Positions 54,150-63,572 of a DNA stretch of 64,000 nt are shown in pieces. The first letter of the stretch is position 1; each line of letters starts with the position of its first letter. The DNA is from Betaproteobacteria bacterium HGW-Betaproteobacteria-7. GTDB taxonomy: Bacteria > Pseudomonadota > Gammaproteobacteria > Burkholderiales > Rhodocyclaceae. A model generated the notes under the pieces. It was not told where the DNA came from and made no database searches. It worked only from the letters and a program-made list of their open reading frames with translations. Both the position numbers and the translations under genes were made by a program. The stretch covers positions 33,603 through 97,602 of the forward strand of contig PHCE01000016.1 of the NCBI GenBank assembly GCA_002840765.1, given 5' to 3'.

Positions 54150-57100
54150 ATGTTGCGTCCGTCATCGCCTCGAGGTTTCGCTGTCGTGCCGATCCTGCTG
54201 ATCGTCGTCTCCGTCCTGGCTGGCGGCTGGTTTCTTGCCAGCAAGTGGCAGGGCGACAGCGGTGGTGACGATGGCCCCTTCCAGATCGCCGACTTCGCCA
54301 ACCGGGATTTCGAAGGCTCACCAGCGCTGGCGCTGAGCTTCACCTTGCCGATGGATGCCAGGAAGAACTACGACGAACAGATCCAGGTTTTCGAAATGCC
54401 GGCGCGTCCCGGCGATGCCCGGCCCACTGCCCGGGACGACGAGGAGGGTGATGAAAGCCCCAGCAGCGATCCGCAGGTCAGCACGGCGCCGGAGGATGTG
54501 GCGACGGATGGCGGCAAGCTGCTCAAGGGCGCCTGGGTGGTCGGCGACAACCCGCGCCTGCTGTTCTTCCCGCACATCAAGCCGCAGACGCGCTATGTCG
54601 TTCGCGTCGCCGCCGGGCTGACGTCGCAATCCGGCCAGGCGCTGGCCGCCGAAGGTCGCTATGCGGTGCTGACCGCGGCCGTGGCACCGGCCTACTACTT
54701 CGCCAGCCGCGGCATGGTGCTGCCGGCCGCCCAGAATGGCGGTCTGCCGGTGATCACCGTCAATGTGCCGGAAGTGGACATCCAGTTCCTGCGCGTCAAG
54801 CCGGACCAGCTGCCGCGCTTCCTCGACAAGGTGATCAGCGGACCGCGCCAGCGGGCCAGCCGTCAGGCCAACGATAACGAAGACGAAGCGGAATACGAGG
54901 AATACGACTGGCGCGCCACCGACCTCAAGGGGGCCGTCCATAACTGGTCGCTGGACAATCTGCACAAGCTCACCGAGAGCGTCTTTGCCGGCCGCTTCCT
55001 GACCGAACAGAAAGCCGACAAGCGCAGCGTCACCTTCATCCCGGTCGAGGACATCAAGGAACTGCGCGAGCCCGGCATCTACATCGCCGTGATGAGCCAG
55101 CCCAACCGCTTCCGCAGCGACTATCAAGTCAGCTATTTCTACGTCAGCGATCTCGGCCTGAGCACCCGCCTGTTCACCCGCGGCGCCGATGCCTACGTCA
55201 GTTCGCTGACCACTGGCAAGGCGGTCTCCGGGGTTGAGGTGACTTGGCTGGACGAGACGGCCAAGGTCGTCGCCCGCGGCGAAACCGACGGCAACGGCCG
55301 GGCCAATTTTGCCGAGCGGCCGGCGGCGGCGAAAGTCGTCGTCGCCCGGCAAGGCCGGCAGATCTCGATGATCACGCTAAAGGAACCGGCGCTCGATCTC
55401 TCCGAATTCGACGTCGCCGGCCTGCCCGGCCGGCCGCTGCGCCTGTTCGCCTATGCCGGCCGCAATCTGTACCGGCCGGGCGAGCAGTTTGACATCTCAG
55501 TGCTGGCGCGCGACGCCGACGGACGACCGGTACCAGCGCAGCCGATCCAGGCCATTCTCAAGCGCCCGGATGGCAAGAACCAATTCACCGCCACCTGGCC
55601 GGCCAATGCCGACCTCGCCGGCTACTACCAGCGGCGCATCGAACTGCCGGCCGATGCGCCGACCGGCTCGTGGACGCTGGAATTGCGTGCCGACCCGGCA
55701 GAGCGCCTGGCCACCACCAGCTTCCGCTTCGCCGTCGAGGAATTCCTGCCGGAACGCATGAAGCTCGAACTGGACAGCAAGCAGGCCGCGATTACGGCTG
55801 ACGAAACCCTGAACATCGATATCAAGGGCAGCTACCTGTATGGCGCCCCGGCCGCCGGCAACCAGTTGCTCGGCGTCGCCCAGTTCGAACGGCAGAAGAA
55901 TCCGCTGGCGCAGAAGCTGCCGGGCTTCGAATTCGGCGACAGCGGCGAGGACAGCCAGCGCCAACGCGTCGAACTGGAATCCGCCCAACTCGACGAAAAC
56001 GGCGCGCTGTCGCTGGCCGTCGATCTGGCGCCGGCCAAGGGCAAGCGCTCGCCGTACACGGTGCGCACCACGCTGAGCCTGCTCGAAAGCGGCGGCCGGC
56101 CGGTGGTCCGCAACTTCGAACGGGTCATCTGGCCGGCGCCCGTGCTGGTCGGCGTCCGCCCGCTGTTTACCGGTGACTATGCGCGCGAGGGCAGCGTCGT
56201 GCAGTTCGAGCTGATCCGCACCGATGCCACGGCCAAACTGCATGCCGGAAACGCCCTCCCGGTCCGTCTGTTCCGCGAAAACCGCGATTACTACTGGCGC
56301 TTCGACGACCAGCGCGGCTGGCACTCGGGCTTCACCGAAACCGACGAACTGGTCCATACAACGAGCGCCAGCATTCCCGACGGTGGCCGCGGCAAGCTCG
56401 GCGTGCCGGTCAAATACGGCCGCTACCGCCTGGAGATCAGCGACCCGGCAACAGGCCAGACGGCCAAATATCGTTTCTACGCCGGCTGGAGCGCCCGCGG
56501 TGATGAAAGCCAGGGCATCCGCCCCGACCGGGTGGCGCTGAAGTTCGACAAAGCCGCCTATCAGGACGGCGAAACAGCCAAACTGACTATCACCCCGCCG
56601 CACGCCGGCGAAGCGCTGATCACTGTCGAGGCGGACAAGACCCTGTGGGTCAAGCGGCTCGAAATTCCGCTCGACGGCAGCACCGTCGACATCCCGCTCG
56701 GCAAGGACTGGCAGCGCCACGACCTGTACGTTTCGGTGATCGTGCTGCGGCCCGGCAACGACGGTGAGAAGGTCACGCCGGCACGGGCGCTGGGGCTGGC
56801 GCACCTGCCGCTGGAACGCGGCGAACGCAAGCTGGCGGTAACGCTCGAAACACCGAAGAAGACCCTGCCGGATACGCCACTGAAGGTGAAGGTCAAGGTA
56901 CCCGGCGCCAGCGGCCAGCCGGCCGTGGTCACGCTATCGGCCGTCGATGTCGGCATTCTCAACATCACCCGCTATGCGACGCCCGATCCGCACGGCAACT
57001 TCTTCGGCCGCCTGCGTTACGGCGCCGATCAATACGACGTCTATGGCCGCCTGATCGAAAAGATGGGCGGGCAGAAGGGCAAGCTCAAGTTCGGCGGCGA

Positions 57101-59264
57101 CGCCGCTCCGCAAGCGACCAAGAGCCTGCCGAAGAAGGTCCGCCTGATCGATCTGTTCTCCGGCCCGGTCAAGCTCGACGCGCGCGGCGAAGCGGAAATC
57201 ACCCTGGCGGTCCCCGACTTCAACGGCAGCTTGCGTCTGATGGCGGTGGTCGCCGCTCCGGACAAATTCGGCAGCGCCGAGATGGAAACGATCGTCGCCG
57301 CGCCCCTGGTGGCCGAGTTGATGACCCCGCGTTTCCTGACCGTCGGTGACAACGCCACCATCGCGCTGGATTTGCACAACCTGTCCGGCGCCGCGCAAAA
57401 ACTCAAGGTCCGCCTGAGCAACGCCGACGGCCTGCAAATCCGGAACGCCGAGCGCGAGCTGGCGCTGGCGGATCAGCAGAAGCAGACCCTGCGCTTCCCG
57501 CTGGAAGCCGGCAACGCACTCGGCCTGGCCGACGTCCGGGTGCTGGTGACCAGCAGCGACGGCCTCCGTCTGGAACGCAGCTTTGGCCTCCAGGTGCAGG
57601 CGGCAACGCCGCAGCAGCAGACGCTCAGATTGCTGACCGTCGCCCCCGGCGAAAGCATCGAGGTCCGTGATGCCGAGCTCGGCGGCTTGCTGAAGAACAC
57701 CGTGCACAGCCACCTGGTCATCTCCGACAAGGCGCCGATCGACGTCCGCGGCGCCATCCAGGGCCTGCTCAGCTATCCCTACGGTTGCGCCGAACAGACC
57801 ACCAGCACGGCTTATCCGCACGTTCTGGTCGACGAGGAAGGGGCCCGGCTGTTCGGCCTCAAGGCTTACAGCCGCGAGCAACGGGCGGCCATGCTGGAAA
57901 AGGCGATTGCCCGTCTCGGCGCGATGCAGGCGCCGAACGGCGGCTTCAGCCTGTGGGGCAATGTCTCCGAGTACCAGTACTGGCTCTCGGCCTACGTCGG
58001 CAACTTCCTGCTCGACGCCCGCGAACAGGGCTTCGCGGTACCGGAAGCGATGCAGGCGAAGGCGACCGATTTCCTGCTGAAATATCTGCAGGAAGGCGCC
58101 GCCGGCTTGCCGAACAGCAAGCCGAAGTACAACGAGAATGGCTGGCAGGATTACCGCTACGGCGGCTCCGGCCGTTTCGGCGTCCTCGCTTACGGCGCCT
58201 ATGTGCTGGCGCGCGAAGCCAAGGCGCCGCTGTCCACCCTGCGCCAGATGTACGAACTGCGCGACCAGGCGCATTCCGGGCTGGCGCTGGTGCATCTGGG
58301 CCTGGCGCTGAAGCTGATGGGCGATGAAACGCGGGCCCGCACGGCCCTCGCCGAAGGCGTCGGCAAGAGCCGGGACAGCGGCTACTGGTGGGGCGATTAC
58401 GGCAGTCCGCTGCGCGATGCGGCGCTCTCCTACGCCCTGCTCGATCGGCACAAGCTGAAGGTGGACGGCCAGGACAATCTGGTCGCCCTGGCGGCCAGCG
58501 AACTGAGCCGCAACCGCTACACCAGCACCCAGGAAAAGCTGGCGCTGTTCCTGCTCGGACGCAACTTTGCCGCCGCCACTGAAGGCCAGGCCGGGTGGAC
58601 CGCCGAACTGTCCGGCAAGGAGGCTCCGGAAGCCATTACCGGTGCCGGCAGTCTGGTCCGGCCACTATCGGCCGACGCCTTGCAGGGCGGCGTCCGCATC
58701 CGCAACACGCACAAGGAAAAGCTCTATCTGCAGCTATCCCTTTCCGGGAATCCGGCGAAGATGCCGGCCGATCGCGACGAGGCCATCGCCTTGCGGCGCG
58801 ACCTGTTCACCGCCGATGGCAAGCCGTTGAAGAACCGCGCGCTCAAGGTCGGCGAATCGGTCATCGTCCGCGTCAATGTTGATCCCCGGCGCTGGATCAC
58901 CACCGGCATGGTCATCGACCGCATCCCGGCCGGCCTCGAGATCGAGAATCTCAACATCGCCCAGGGCGAAGGCATGGCCGGCACGCTGATCGACAACGTC
59001 AATCCGGCCGCAGCCATGCTCGACCCGCGCATTCAGCACGTCGAGTTCCGCGACGACCGTTTCGTCGTCGCCGCCCGCCTGCACGGCAAGATCAGCCTGT
59101 TCTACCGGGCTCGCGTGGTAACGCCCGGCAAGTTCATCTTCCCGCCGATCTACGCCGAAGACATGTACCGGCCGGATGTCTATGGTCTGGCCAGCGGCGA
59201 GGCCACGCTGACCGTCAGCGACGGCAGCGACAAGGCGGCCGCCGGCCTGCCGGCGAAACCGTAG
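54150..59264 (+). CDS. yfhM: Bacterial alpha-2-macroglobulin
   Basis: Bacterial macroglobulins trap invading proteases in the periplasm. The 1704-residue protein has repeated beta-sandwich MG domains, a bait-type middle, and a thioester motif YGCAEQ with C1213, so it is the covalent-trap type. A single hydrophobic helix near the N-terminus (about 11-28) has no lipobox Cys, so it is anchored by a helix instead of lipid as in E. coli. I chose ATG 54150 after AGGAGAG. It is followed 6 bases later by pbpC, its usual partner. Confidence 0.95.
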   Translation: MLRPSSPRGFAVVPILLIVVSVLAGGWFLASKWQGDSGGDDGPFQIADFANRDFEGSPALALSFTLPMDARKNYDEQIQVFEMPARPGDARPTARDDEEGDESPSSDPQVSTAPEDVATDGGKLLKGAWVVGDNPRLLFFPHIKPQTRYVVRVAAGLTSQSGQALAAEGRYAVLTAAVAPAYYFASRGMVLPAAQNGGLPVITVNVPEVDIQFLRVKPDQLPRFLDKVISGPRQRASRQANDNEDEAEYEEYDWRATDLKGAVHNWSLDNLHKLTESVFAGRFLTEQKADKRSVTFIPVEDIKELREPGIYIAVMSQPNRFRSDYQVSYFYVSDLGLSTRLFTRGADAYVSSLTTGKAVSGVEVTWLDETAKVVARGETDGNGRANFAERPAAAKVVVARQGRQISMITLKEPALDLSEFDVAGLPGRPLRLFAYAGRNLYRPGEQFDISVLARDADGRPVPAQPIQAILKRPDGKNQFTATWPANADLAGYYQRRIELPADAPTGSWTLELRADPAERLATTSFRFAVEEFLPERMKLELDSKQAAITADETLNIDIKGSYLYGAPAAGNQLLGVAQFERQKNPLAQKLPGFEFGDSGEDSQRQRVELESAQLDENGALSLAVDLAPAKGKRSPYTVRTTLSLLESGGRPVVRNFERVIWPAPVLVGVRPLFTGDYAREGSVVQFELIRTDATAKLHAGNALPVRLFRENRDYYWRFDDQRGWHSGFTETDELVHTTSASIPDGGRGKLGVPVKYGRYRLEISDPATGQTAKYRFYAGWSARGDESQGIRPDRVALKFDKAAYQDGETAKLTITPPHAGEALITVEADKTLWVKRLEIPLDGSTVDIPLGKDWQRHDLYVSVIVLRPGNDGEKVTPARALGLAHLPLERGERKLAVTLETPKKTLPDTPLKVKVKVPGASGQPAVVTLSAVDVGILNITRYATPDPHGNFFGRLRYGADQYDVYGRLIEKMGGQKGKLKFGGDAAPQATKSLPKKVRLIDLFSGPVKLDARGEAEITLAVPDFNGSLRLMAVVAAPDKFGSAEMETIVAAPLVAELMTPRFLTVGDNATIALDLHNLSGAAQKLKVRLSNADGLQIRNAERELALADQQKQTLRFPLEAGNALGLADVRVLVTSSDGLRLERSFGLQVQAATPQQQTLRLLTVAPGESIEVRDAELGGLLKNTVHSHLVISDKAPIDVRGAIQGLLSYPYGCAEQTTSTAYPHVLVDEEGARLFGLKAYSREQRAAMLEKAIARLGAMQAPNGGFSLWGNVSEYQYWLSAYVGNFLLDAREQGFAVPEAMQAKATDFLLKYLQEGAAGLPNSKPKYNENGWQDYRYGGSGRFGVLAYGAYVLAREAKAPLSTLRQMYELRDQAHSGLALVHLGLALKLMGDETRARTALAEGVGKSRDSGYWWGDYGSPLRDAALSYALLDRHKLKVDGQDNLVALAASELSRNRYTSTQEKLALFLLGRNFAAATEGQAGWTAELSGKEAPEAITGAGSLVRPLSADALQGGVRIRNTHKEKLYLQLSLSGNPAKMPADRDEAIALRRDLFTADGKPLKNRALKVGESVIVRVNVDPRRWITTGMVIDRIPAGLEIENLNIAQGEGMAGTLIDNVNPAAAMLDPRIQHVEFRDDRFVVAARLHGKISLFYRARVVTPGKFIFPPIYAEDMYRPDVYGLASGEATLTVSDGSDKAAAGLPAKP

Positions 59265-59270
59265 CGCGCC

Positions 59271-61598
59271 GTGGCGCGATGGCTACGGCTGCCGGCCGGC
59301 AGGCGGCAGCGCTGGCTGGCGCTGCTGGCCGTGCTGCTTGTCGGCCTGCTCATCGCCGACCGGCTTTTTCCGCCGCTGGTGCCCGGCCGCGACGCGCCGA
59401 GCGCCCTGCTCATCGTCGCCCGCGACGGCACCCCGCTGCGCGCCTTTCCTGATCGCGACCATGTCTGGCGCCATCCGGTCGCCCTCAGCGACGTCTCGCC
59501 GCTCTACCTGCAGGCGCTTGAGCGCTACGAGGACCGCTGGTTCCGCTGGCACCCCGGCGTCAATCCGCTGGCCCTGCTGCGCGCCGCCGGGCAATGGCTG
59601 TGGCACGACGAGATCGTTTCCGGCGGCTCGACGCTGACCATGCAGGTGGTGCGCATCCTTGAGCCGGTGCCGCGGACACTGCTCGGCAAGTCCCGGCAAA
59701 TGCTGCGTGCCCTGCAGCTCGAACTGCATTACTCGAAGGACGAAATCCTCGGCATCTACATCAACTACGCCCCGATGGGCGGCGTTCTCGAAGGCGTCGA
59801 AGCCGCCAGCCGGGCCTATCTCGGCAAGCCGGCCAGGCGCCTCAGCCATGCCGATGCCGCCCTGCTGACGGTGCTGCCGCAAGCGCCCTCGCGCCTGCGC
59901 CCGGACCGCCAGCCGCAGCGCGCGCGCGCCGCCCGCGACAAGGTGCTGGCGCGCATGACCGGCCGCTGGTCGCCAGCCGACATCGCCGACGCCCGCCAGG
60001 AGCCGATCATTGCCCAGACGCTGCGCGACCCGCTGCTCGCCCCCCTGCTGGCCGAGCGCCTGCGCCAGGATGCCGGCGGCCGGCAACGCATCGATACGAC
60101 CATCGACGCGCAGGCCCAGCAAACCGTCGAACTGTTGCTGGCCAATCGCCTGGCCTCACTGCCGCCGCGAGTTTCCATGGCCGCCCTGGTGGTCGACAAT
60201 GAAACCCTGGAAGTCCGGGCCTACGCCGGTTCCGCCGAGTTCGCCGACGCCGACCGCTTCGGCTTCGTCGACATGGTGCGCGCCTCGCGCTCGCCGGGTT
60301 CCACCCTCAAGCCCTTCCTCTACGGCCAGGCGCTGGATGCCGGCCTGATCCACTCCGAATCGCTGCTCGCCGACGTCCCGCAATCCTTCGGCGGCTACCA
60401 GCCGGGCAACTTCCAGCAGTCCTTCCATGGCGCCGTCAGCGTCTCCGAAGCCCTGAGCAAGTCGCTGAACGTCCCGGCCGTCGAAGTACTCGAACGCCTG
60501 GAGCCGAACCGCTTCGTCGCCACCCTGCGCAGCGGCGGCCTGAAACTGGATTTCCCCCGCGGCGCCACCCCGAACCTGTCGGTCATTCTCGGCGGTGCCG
60601 GCACCACGCTGGAACAACTGGTCGGCGCCTACACCGCCTTTGCCCGCCAGGGCATCGCCGGCAAGCCGCGCTACACCCCGGACGCCCCGCTCATTGAACA
60701 ACGCATGCTGTCGCCCGGCGCCGCCTTCATCATCCGCGACCTGCTCGAAGCCGGCGGCCCCGTCGGTCGGGCCATCGAGCAAGGCCCCGGCATCCGCCGC
60801 GGCATCGCCTGGAAGACCGGCACCAGCTTCGGTTTCCGTGATGCCTGGTCGATCGGCGTTTCCGACCGCCTGACCATCGGCATCTGGGTCGGCCGCCCGG
60901 ATGGCACGCCCAACCCGGGTTTCTTCGGCGCCAATATCGCCGCCCCGCTGCTCGTCGCCGCCTTCGAGGCACTCGATCAGCAACCGACCGCCCCGCGCCA
61001 GCCACCGCCGTCTGTCACTCAGGCAAAAATCTGCTGGCCGCTCGGCACTCGCTTCGACCCCGCCGAAGCCGGCCTCTGCCACCGCCAGCGCCTGGCCTGG
61101 CTACTCAACGACACCGCCCCGCCGACTTTTCCCGATCGCCTGCGCCGCGGCGAGATGCGCTACCAATACGAAGTCGACGCCAACAACGGCCGCCGCGTCA
61201 CGGCGGAGTGCAGCAAGCTACCGCGCCGCCAGGTCGAAGCCGCCCGCTGGCCAGCCGCGCTGGAACCCTGGCTGAGCGGCGACCTGCGCACCCTCGCCTA
61301 CCCGCCCCTCTGGGCCGCCGGCTGCCAGGGCCAGGCCGAGCCGGCCGGCGGCCTGCGCATCGTCGGCGTCACCAACGGCGAAGTGATCCAGCGCCCGCGC
61401 CCCGACCAGCCCCCGGTCGTCCGCCTTGAAGTCCGCGGCCAGCGCGGCGAGGTTTACTGGCTGATCAACGGCCAACTGGCCGCCCACCGCCCCGGCTCGC
61501 AACCGCTGATCCAGCGACTACCCGAAGCTGGCCGGGCGGACATCACGGTGATGGACGAACAGGGGCGCTTCGACCGGGTCAGTGTGAGCGTTCGCTGA
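59271..61598 (+). CDS. pbpC: Penicillin-binding protein 1C
   Basis: PBP1C repairs peptidoglycan, probably where macroglobulin-trapped attack damages the wall. The 775-residue protein starts at GTG 59271 and has an N-terminal membrane helix, a GT51 glycosyltransferase domain with E87 in YEDRWFRWHPG, a transpeptidase domain with S344-TLK347, SKSLN and KTGTSFGFRDAW, and a C-terminal BiPBP domain. It is 6 bases after the macroglobulin gene. Confidence 0.97.
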   Translation: MARWLRLPAGRRQRWLALLAVLLVGLLIADRLFPPLVPGRDAPSALLIVARDGTPLRAFPDRDHVWRHPVALSDVSPLYLQALERYEDRWFRWHPGVNPLALLRAAGQWLWHDEIVSGGSTLTMQVVRILEPVPRTLLGKSRQMLRALQLELHYSKDEILGIYINYAPMGGVLEGVEAASRAYLGKPARRLSHADAALLTVLPQAPSRLRPDRQPQRARAARDKVLARMTGRWSPADIADARQEPIIAQTLRDPLLAPLLAERLRQDAGGRQRIDTTIDAQAQQTVELLLANRLASLPPRVSMAALVVDNETLEVRAYAGSAEFADADRFGFVDMVRASRSPGSTLKPFLYGQALDAGLIHSESLLADVPQSFGGYQPGNFQQSFHGAVSVSEALSKSLNVPAVEVLERLEPNRFVATLRSGGLKLDFPRGATPNLSVILGGAGTTLEQLVGAYTAFARQGIAGKPRYTPDAPLIEQRMLSPGAAFIIRDLLEAGGPVGRAIEQGPGIRRGIAWKTGTSFGFRDAWSIGVSDRLTIGIWVGRPDGTPNPGFFGANIAAPLLVAAFEALDQQPTAPRQPPPSVTQAKICWPLGTRFDPAEAGLCHRQRLAWLLNDTAPPTFPDRLRRGEMRYQYEVDANNGRRVTAECSKLPRRQVEAARWPAALEPWLSGDLRTLAYPPLWAAGCQGQAEPAGGLRIVGVTNGEVIQRPRPDQPPVVRLEVRGQRGEVYWLINGQLAAHRPGSQPLIQRLPEAGRADITVMDEQGRFDRVSVSVR

Positions 61599-61648
61599 AA
61601 GGCTACCTTTGGTAGTCGGACGCGTCTTTATCTTTCACCCGTCACAAC

Positions 61649-61918
61649 TCATTCCAGGAATGCGCGGACTGTGGCAATGGCCAAACCGATCGTGACGGCC
61701 GAGAAAATCAACTGAAATTGAACGGCGCCAAAGATTGAGGAAGCGTAACGATCCTTGATTTTGTTTTGCTCACTCAGTGGCAGATGACTAAGACCACCTT
61801 TCCACATGCTTGATATAACGCTGAACGGCGCGTCTTTCAAAGCCCCACCCCATCGAAATGAGTCATATGCGATGTAGCCACTGAGCATGGTTAGTAGCAG
61901 AAGTATCCAAGGAGTCAT
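61649..61918 (-). CDS. Small membrane protein, probable terminal cassette gene
   Basis: The 89-residue protein has a hydrophobic segment at each end (about 3-18 and 64-84). No family is recognised. Its start lies 11 bases after the putative half-attC core, as in cassettes. After the stop no attC is visible, so this is probably the last cassette or an old fixed one. Confidence 0.6.
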   Translation of the reverse strand: MTPWILLLLTMLSGYIAYDSFRWGGALKDAPFSVISSMWKGGLSHLPLSEQNKIKDRYASSIFGAVQFQLIFSAVTIGLAIATVRAFLE

Positions 61919-61929
61919 AAGGCTTTGAT

Positions 61930-61950
61930 CTTTAACGCAAGGGCTGGCTG
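61930..61950 (-). other. Possible half attC site
   Basis: On the minus strand CAGCCAGCCC leads into TTGCGTTAAAG, resembling the second arm and R' core of an attC. The first half is missing, with the inverted repeat at 61964-62008 in its place. Confidence 0.4.
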
Positions 61951-61963
61951 CAGGACAAAGGAT

Positions 61964-62008
61964 GTCAGAGACATTTGAGATTAAAACAGAACTTGAAATG
62001 TCTCTGAC
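61964..62008. repeat. Inverted repeat with perfect 13-base arms, REP-like
   Basis: GTCAGAGACATTT at 61964-61976 is the exact reverse complement of 61996-62008. The sequence resembles the GGGGTCAGAGAC-type termini of repeats widespread in proteobacteria. It lies immediately after the FRG gene, where an attC is expected. Confidence 0.75.
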
Positions 62009-62012
62009 CCCT

Positions 62013-62717
62013 TTAATTTTTCATGCGTAACGTCTTTCTATTGGTGTGCGCAGAAAGCCCGTCGAGATCAGGGAACAGTACGGATTGGTCTATCCCGTAG
62101 TCTTCCAGGTGTTTGAGAACATCCTCTTTGAGCTTGGCCGGAATTGTCAGCACAAGAAGGTTGGGCTCTCCATTTCCCAAACGAGACTCCTTGACCTCGA
62201 TGTTTCGAGACGCCGGACAATGCGCGGTAAATATTCCCTTCTGGTTCAATACCCGCGGGTTAATCGATTTCGGAAAGTACCCGAATACGCCAGAAAATTC
62301 TTTCAGAGCCTCCACACTAGTGTCTTCGGTAACCACTTGATTGGGCGTTTCGCACATATAGATAGCACCGTCCCTTTCGATGTGTTCGAAGCACGCGAAG
62401 AAGCATGCAACGAGGGGATTCATCGTCCAGTCCAAAAGACGGGTGGCCAAACCATGGTGCTGAGCTATTGCTAGTTGCTCCAAGCTGCTCGAAGGTAATG
62501 AGCAATACGCCACGGCCTGCCTGGCCCACGCCCACGCCCTACCGAGGTCTCGATCGTTGGGCAGCAGAAACTCCTTTCTTCCTGCTTTTGGAAGCAAATC
62601 CCAAGAGGCATCGGCCTGCCCTCGAAATAGATATCCCATTCCATCGTGACTGCGATAGCCCCGAAAGACCAAGTGAAGCATTTCAAGATCGCTAAGCGTG
62701 AGGTATTTCGGCTTCAT
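62013..62717 (-). CDS. FRG-domain protein (cassette gene)
   Basis: The 234-residue protein carries an FRG domain: LFRGQADASWDLLPKAGR (about 29-46) and the strongly conserved AQHHGLATRLLDWTMNPLVA (about 85-104), followed by FFACF. FRG is a predicted catalytic or binding domain of unknown chemistry, often found in mobile and defence-related genes. The last residues (about RMKN) run into the repeat element, so the original C-terminus may have been changed. The start lies 14 bases after an attC core. Confidence 0.85.
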   Translation of the reverse strand: MKPKYLTLSDLEMLHLVFRGYRSHDGMGYLFRGQADASWDLLPKAGRKEFLLPNDRDLGRAWAWARQAVAYCSLPSSSLEQLAIAQHHGLATRLLDWTMNPLVACFFACFEHIERDGAIYMCETPNQVVTEDTSVEALKEFSGVFGYFPKSINPRVLNQKGIFTAHCPASRNIEVKESRLGNGEPNLLVLTIPAKLKEDVLKHLEDYGIDQSVLFPDLDGLSAHTNRKTLRMKN

Positions 62718-62730
62718 AGGGGACTAGGCT

Positions 62731-62797
62731 ACATAACGTTCAAAATCACCGGCCTGCGCGGCTTTTCGCGGAGGTCCGGCGCATTGCAGGGTTAGCC
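62731..62797 (-). other. attC recombination site A
   Basis: On the minus strand GGCTAAC (R'', containing the stop codon of the upstream cassette gene) leads to a GC-rich hairpin, CCGGACCTCCGCG paired with CGCGCAGGCCGG with unpaired bases, and ends in GTTATGT (R'). Length is 67 bases. Confidence 0.85.
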
Positions 62798-63466
62798 ACC
62801 ACTGGCGTGTGATAGCCATGAAAGCACTTGAGAGAAAGCCCAGTTCCCGAAAAGCCCGGCCAGTAGTCCGATCCCAGCTGGTACCAATACCAAAGCGCTG
62901 CGAAATATGTAGTAACCGGTGCGCCGTCCGGACCGGAATGGCTTCCGAGAAAAACATTTGACTCCGGTTACGCGTCCGTGGATTTGTGGCTGGACGACTT
63001 GGTCGTCGTCGGGAAGCTCAATTAGGAATTGCAGGGAAAACGCATCGCCTGGATTCAACAGTAAGGGTTCGACTGTGAATTGGACTCCCTTCCGCGTGAT
63101 TTGGACACCCAGATCGGGCGACGAAGTTTCGGTCGTCATGACACCGAAGATGTGAGCACCATCGGTGAATTCTACGGAGATGGGTTGGATGAAATCTGCG
63201 GGCGCGATTGGCGCGTTTCCATCGTTGAAGATGTGAAGCTCAAAGGAACTGAGCCTTTGAACCTCTCTCCCATCAAAGGTTATGTGCAGCCGACCCCGCA
63301 GCTCAGGATTAAAGACGAAGAACACGGGGCGATCCATCGAGTGATGGAAAGCTAGAGACTTTCGGATCAATTGGAGCCTGATAGCAGCGATTGCGACAAG
63401 CAAGGCCGTCAAGGAAACGACGACGCCAGCAAACTGCCATACGGGGTCTCGGAGCGCTTCGATCAT
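62792..63466 (-). CDS. Membrane-anchored cassette protein of unknown function
   Basis: The 224-residue protein has a hydrophobic segment near each end (about 12-32 and 185-208) and a beta-rich soluble middle (FVFNPELRGRLHITFDGREV, FELHIFNDGNAPIAP). No family is recognised. Its stop TAA is part of the attC A core. Base composition is less GC-rich than the chromosome genes upstream. The start lies 20 bases after attC B. Confidence 0.72.
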   Translation of the reverse strand: MIEALRDPVWQFAGVVVSLTALLVAIAAIRLQLIRKSLAFHHSMDRPVFFVFNPELRGRLHITFDGREVQRLSSFELHIFNDGNAPIAPADFIQPISVEFTDGAHIFGVMTTETSSPDLGVQITRKGVQFTVEPLLLNPGDAFSLQFLIELPDDDQVVQPQIHGRVTGVKCFSRKPFRSGRRTGYYIFRSALVLVPAGIGLLAGLFGNWAFSQVLSWLSHASGG

Positions 63467-63485
63467 GGCATACCAGTCATGTGGT

Positions 63486-63572
63486 GGCTAACGTAGAGCT
63501 AACCGGCCCGAGCCGGCGTGCCGGCGAAGGGTCCAGCGACCGCAGGGAGCGAGGTTGAGCGCCATGTTATGC
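63486..63572 (-). other. attC recombination site B
   Basis: On the minus strand GCATAAC (R'', containing the stop of the 111-residue gene), then GCTCAACC facing GGTTAGCTC with one unpaired base, an inner GCCGGC-rich hairpin, and GTTAGCC (R'). Length is 87 bases. Confidence 0.82.
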
